A stretch of DNA of 64,000 nucleotides, from contig KB906734.1 in assembly GCA_000381585.1 (NCBI GenBank), forward strand, positions 186,001 to 250,000, in the 5' to 3' direction. Numbering within the stretch: the first letter of the stretch is position 1; every line of letters begins with the position of its first letter. Under the pieces are notes generated by a model. That model worked only from the letters and a program-made list of their open reading frames with translations, was not told the origin of the DNA and searched no databases. This DNA is from Acidobacteriaceae bacterium KBS 83. Lineage in GTDB: Bacteria; Acidobacteriota; Terriglobia; Terriglobales; Acidobacteriaceae. Below, one piece after another: positions 61,853 to 64,000 of this stretch. Made by a program: the position numbers and the translations under genes.

Positions 61853-62821
61853 TTACGCCTTCGCCGTCGTGATCGCGTCGCGAATCTTCGCGTAGGTCGC
61901 TGATGCGGAGAGCTCGACATCCGATCCGCTGTGCTGAACGCCGAGCTGCTGCCATAGCTTCGCAAGATCGACCGGAGCCGGCGACGTGCTCCATTTACGG
62001 TATTGCTGCGTCAGCACGCGCGTGCCGGTGGCGCCGTCACCGATTTCGAGTGCGCGCGGGAGCGGCCAATCGTGATCGATGGTTCCGCCTGCGGTAACGA
62101 TGGCGCGGAGCGCGTGCTCCAGACCTTTGCGATTGCCGGTTGCGACACGGATCTCGACATCGGCCACCAGGCAGAAGAGCGCGCCGCCCCAGTAGGTGCG
62201 ACCCCAGGTGTGAGTGCGGTCGAGGCCCTCGTCTCCCGGTTGCGGTTCACCCTTTCGCATGCCGTCGAGCATGTCGCTCCAGATTTGTTTTGCGGGGAGC
62301 TCGCCTGTCTGCACCCGCGCGATGGGCTCGATGTATGTGGCGAGGCCCTCTTCCATCCAGTGCTGATCGTCCGGCAGAGAGGGAAAGGCGAGATGGACGA
62401 GCTCGTGGGTGATGGTCCAGTCCGCTGCGAGTTCCTGCGGTGAGGTGTGCTGGCCGAGACGAATGCGCGTGAAGGCAGGCCAGCCGCCGACGTCACCCCA
62501 GGTGGTTCCCTGCACAACGCCGCTGCGGTCGGCAACAGGGACGATGAAGATGCGGGTACGCGGGACAGGAAAACTGCCGTAATACGTAGCGACAGCATGG
62601 GCTGCGGTTTCGATTCGCTTCATCACGACGTCGTCAGAAAGATCGAGTGCGCCGGTTGCAAACTCGACTTGCAGAGTGGAGCTGCCAACCTGGAGACGAC
62701 GCGTTGTACGGGGTGGACCGTAGCGCCGCGCCGGGTCCCATTGCGCATGCGCGATGGTGCGCGATGCCGCAAGCGAGGCCAGCATCCGGAGGGCGGAGCG
62801 TCGGCTCAGGGATAAGTTCAT
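61853..62821 (-). CDS. Exported zinc metalloprotease-like protein (HExxH)
   Basis: A 322-residue protein. The N-terminus SRRSALRMLASLAASRTIA has a twin-arginine-like signal. The zinc site is ITHELVHLAFPSLPDDQHWM followed by EEGLATYIEP, that is HELVH plus a downstream Glu, the gluzincin pattern of the peptidase-MA-like group. IFIVPVADRSGVVQGTT precedes it. Substrate unknown. The start at 62821 is inferred from the signal; no strong ribosome site. Confidence 0.8.
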   Translation of the reverse strand: MNLSLSRRSALRMLASLAASRTIAHAQWDPARRYGPPRTTRRLQVGSSTLQVEFATGALDLSDDVVMKRIETAAHAVATYYGSFPVPRTRIFIVPVADRSGVVQGTTWGDVGGWPAFTRIRLGQHTSPQELAADWTITHELVHLAFPSLPDDQHWMEEGLATYIEPIARVQTGELPAKQIWSDMLDGMRKGEPQPGDEGLDRTHTWGRTYWGGALFCLVADVEIRVATGNRKGLEHALRAIVTAGGTIDHDWPLPRALEIGDGATGTRVLTQQYRKWSTSPAPVDLAKLWQQLGVQHSGSDVELSASATYAKIRDAITTAKA

Positions 62822-62882
62822 GCCGTCAGGTTGTGAGACACCGCAAGTGGGGGAAGGTAACGGCACGCGTTGATTTCTCGTT

Positions 62883-63782
62883 TCAGGGTGTCGTAATGCC
62901 GAGTGTGTGCAACCAGGTGGCGGCGAGGTCGGGCCAGTGAGTGACGGGCAGTTTTGTTGGCCGCAAACCGTAGCCGTGTCCGCCGTTCGCAAAGAGGTGC
63001 ATCTCGGCGGGCACTTTCACCTGCTTCAGTGCTTCGTAGTAGACCAAGGCGTTCTCAACCTTTACTGGATCGTCTTCAGTCTGGATGAGAAAGCTGGGAG
63101 GCGTCAGCGCGACGGGCTTCACCTCCGGTCGCACAGCAAGCAGGTCGTTCTCCTGATGGAGATAGCCAGGGTAGATGAGCAGGGCGAAATCCGGACGCGC
63201 GCTGAGTTTGTCGGCATCGTCGATCGCAGGATACACGGCGTCCGCAGCGTGCGCGTCGAGGACCGCGACAATATGGCCGCCGGCAGAGAAACCGAGCACG
63301 CCGACACGGTGAGGATCGAGCTGCCACTCGGTTGCATGCTGGCGCACGATGCGTACAGCGCGCTGCGCATCGGCGAGATCCTCGGTGTATTTGGGGAAGG
63401 GGCCCGCATTCGGGACGCGGTACTTCACAAGAGCGCAGCTCACGCCGATGCCATTGAGCCAGTCGCAGACTTCCGTGCCCTCGAGATCGTAGGCGAGGAT
63501 CTTGTATGCGCCGCCGGGAAAGACGACGACGGTAGCGCCGGTGTTCTTACCCGCGGGTGCGGGATAGAAGGCGAGAGTTGGCTTCGAGACGAAGCCGATC
63601 CGCGCGACACGCCTGCCCGCAATCATATCGTCAGAAGAACTGGTGGTGTCGTGCTCCTGCTGGCCGTCCGGGACGTTGGGTGCACCGGGCGGAGTGCCCG
63701 GCCATAACGGCATCGTGGTCTGCGAAAAAGCCGGGACGGCGATGACGAGCGCGACTAAGAGCGAGAGGGTTGAAATACGCAC
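62883..63782 (-). CDS. Secreted alpha/beta hydrolase (carbohydrate-esterase-like)
   Basis: A 299-residue exported hydrolase. Signal peptide LSLLVALVIAVPAFSQ. The sequence LWPGTPPGAP and FYPAPAGKNTGATVVVFPGG are typical of acetyl-xylan-esterase-like members. Nucleophile elbow GVLGFSAGGH (Ser), FLIQTEDDPVKVE (Asp) and ANGGHGYGL (His) complete the triad. Likely removes acyl groups from plant polysaccharides; not proven. Confidence 0.88.
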   Translation of the reverse strand: MRISTLSLLVALVIAVPAFSQTTMPLWPGTPPGAPNVPDGQQEHDTTSSSDDMIAGRRVARIGFVSKPTLAFYPAPAGKNTGATVVVFPGGAYKILAYDLEGTEVCDWLNGIGVSCALVKYRVPNAGPFPKYTEDLADAQRAVRIVRQHATEWQLDPHRVGVLGFSAGGHIVAVLDAHAADAVYPAIDDADKLSARPDFALLIYPGYLHQENDLLAVRPEVKPVALTPPSFLIQTEDDPVKVENALVYYEALKQVKVPAEMHLFANGGHGYGLRPTKLPVTHWPDLAATWLHTLGITTP

Positions 63783-63878
63783 GCGATGAGTGTACCCGGA
63801 CTGGCCGTGCGAGGCGATCGCGACACAGGTGTTTGTGGATGAGCTTCGCCGGAGAGCTATCTGATCAAAATTCGATTT

Positions 63879-64000
63879 TCAGTATTCAAGGTAGGCAGCA
63901 CGGCGCTGCATGAACGCATCGAGTGCGAGTCGCCAGTCGCCTGCGATGCGTTGCGGATCTTCGCCGGAGCGCAGCGCATCCAGCACGGATTTGTTTACGA
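63879..64000 (-). CDS. C-terminus of a DUF1343-like (NamZ-type) protein, partial
   Basis: Only the last 39 codons are in the window, ending in TGA at 63879-63881. The sequence LDALRSGEDPQRIAGDWRLA and FMQRRAAYLEY resembles the C-terminal end of DUF1343 proteins as I recall it; these include exo-beta-N-acetylmuramidases (NamZ) that trim muramic acid from peptidoglycan. The assignment rests on a short tail and is tentative. Confidence 0.5.
   Translation of the reverse strand, partial: VNKSVLDALRSGEDPQRIAGDWRLALDAFMQRRAAYLEY

Noticed and set aside
1-64000. Global reassignment of TAG to an amino acid
   Set aside because: Several intact genes end naturally at TAG (for example those at 6492 and 9455), so the two interrupting TAG codons do not imply recoding.

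Overview
The window looks like chromosomal DNA of a soil-type Acidobacteriota, most likely class Terriglobia. The reasons are a GC-rich, densely coding sequence; three large MacB/FtsX-type ABC permeases of the kind abundant in Acidobacteriota, two of them paired with PadR regulators; a vitamin B12-dependent ribonucleotide reductase; a BlaI/M56 antirepressor pair; and many secreted glycan-active enzymes. There is no rRNA, tRNA, CRISPR array, intact transposase or phage module. The taxonomic call is inference from gene content.

Layout. 1-4.3 kb: a zinc-ribbon coiled-coil membrane protein interrupted by an in-frame TAG, then nrdJ (minus strand). 4.8-11.2 kb, accessory in character: two GNAT acetyltransferases (one frameshifted), two related secreted proteins (6492-7205 and 9455-10546), a PD-(D/E)XK-like protein preceded by four spaced GTGACA repeats, an M15 peptidase with a decayed second copy, and a DUF4188 protein. 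11.3-14.4 kb: PadR plus ABC permease. 14.6-24.0 kb: Tat-type intradiol dioxygenase-like lipoprotein, methyltransferase, GH16 glucanase, DUF2785 protein, acetyltransferase, hydrolase, SDR with ArsR regulator, a 51-residue membrane peptide in front of a YeiH-type transporter, and a Cys/His-rich protein. 24.1-33.1 kb: an ABC permease, a TRIC-like channel, a PadR-permease pair whose permease carries an in-frame TAG, and a TonB-dependent receptor. 33.2-40.1 kb: small secreted proteins, SDR, DUF302, acyltransferase, a PadR/membrane-protein operon with a perfect 21-bp palindrome, and a frameshifted DUF1254 gene. 40.4-48.3 kb: M56 antirepressor with BlaI regulator, RraB-like protein, aldo/keto reductase, TM2 protein, DUF1634-TauE pair, FAD oxidoreductase. 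48.3-51.7 kb: nagA and GH20 hexosaminidase. 51.9-56.4 kb: O-methyltransferase and an overlapping hmgA-unknown-fahA operon. 56.4-64 kb: tandem secreted paralogues, aldehyde dehydrogenase, TPR protein, secreted hydrolases, a metalloprotease, and the C-terminus of a DUF1343-like protein.

How the genes fit together. The GH20 enzyme, nagA and the partial DUF1343 (NamZ-like) gene suggest release and recycling of N-acetylglucosamine from chitin or murein. hmgA and fahA give the two ends of homogentisate (tyrosine) degradation, with an unassigned protein translationally coupled between them. Three PadR units and one BlaI unit each have a visible inverted repeat over or next to the promoter, consistent with autoregulation.

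The most notable observations are: a family of GC-rich palindromic repeats inserted after gene ends, all in one orientation; four genes broken by a single stop codon or single base, two of them by in-frame TAG; regularly spaced GTGACA repeats resembling transposase-binding arrays; seven-residue repeats in the M56 protein; and the unknown gene inside the homogentisate operon.
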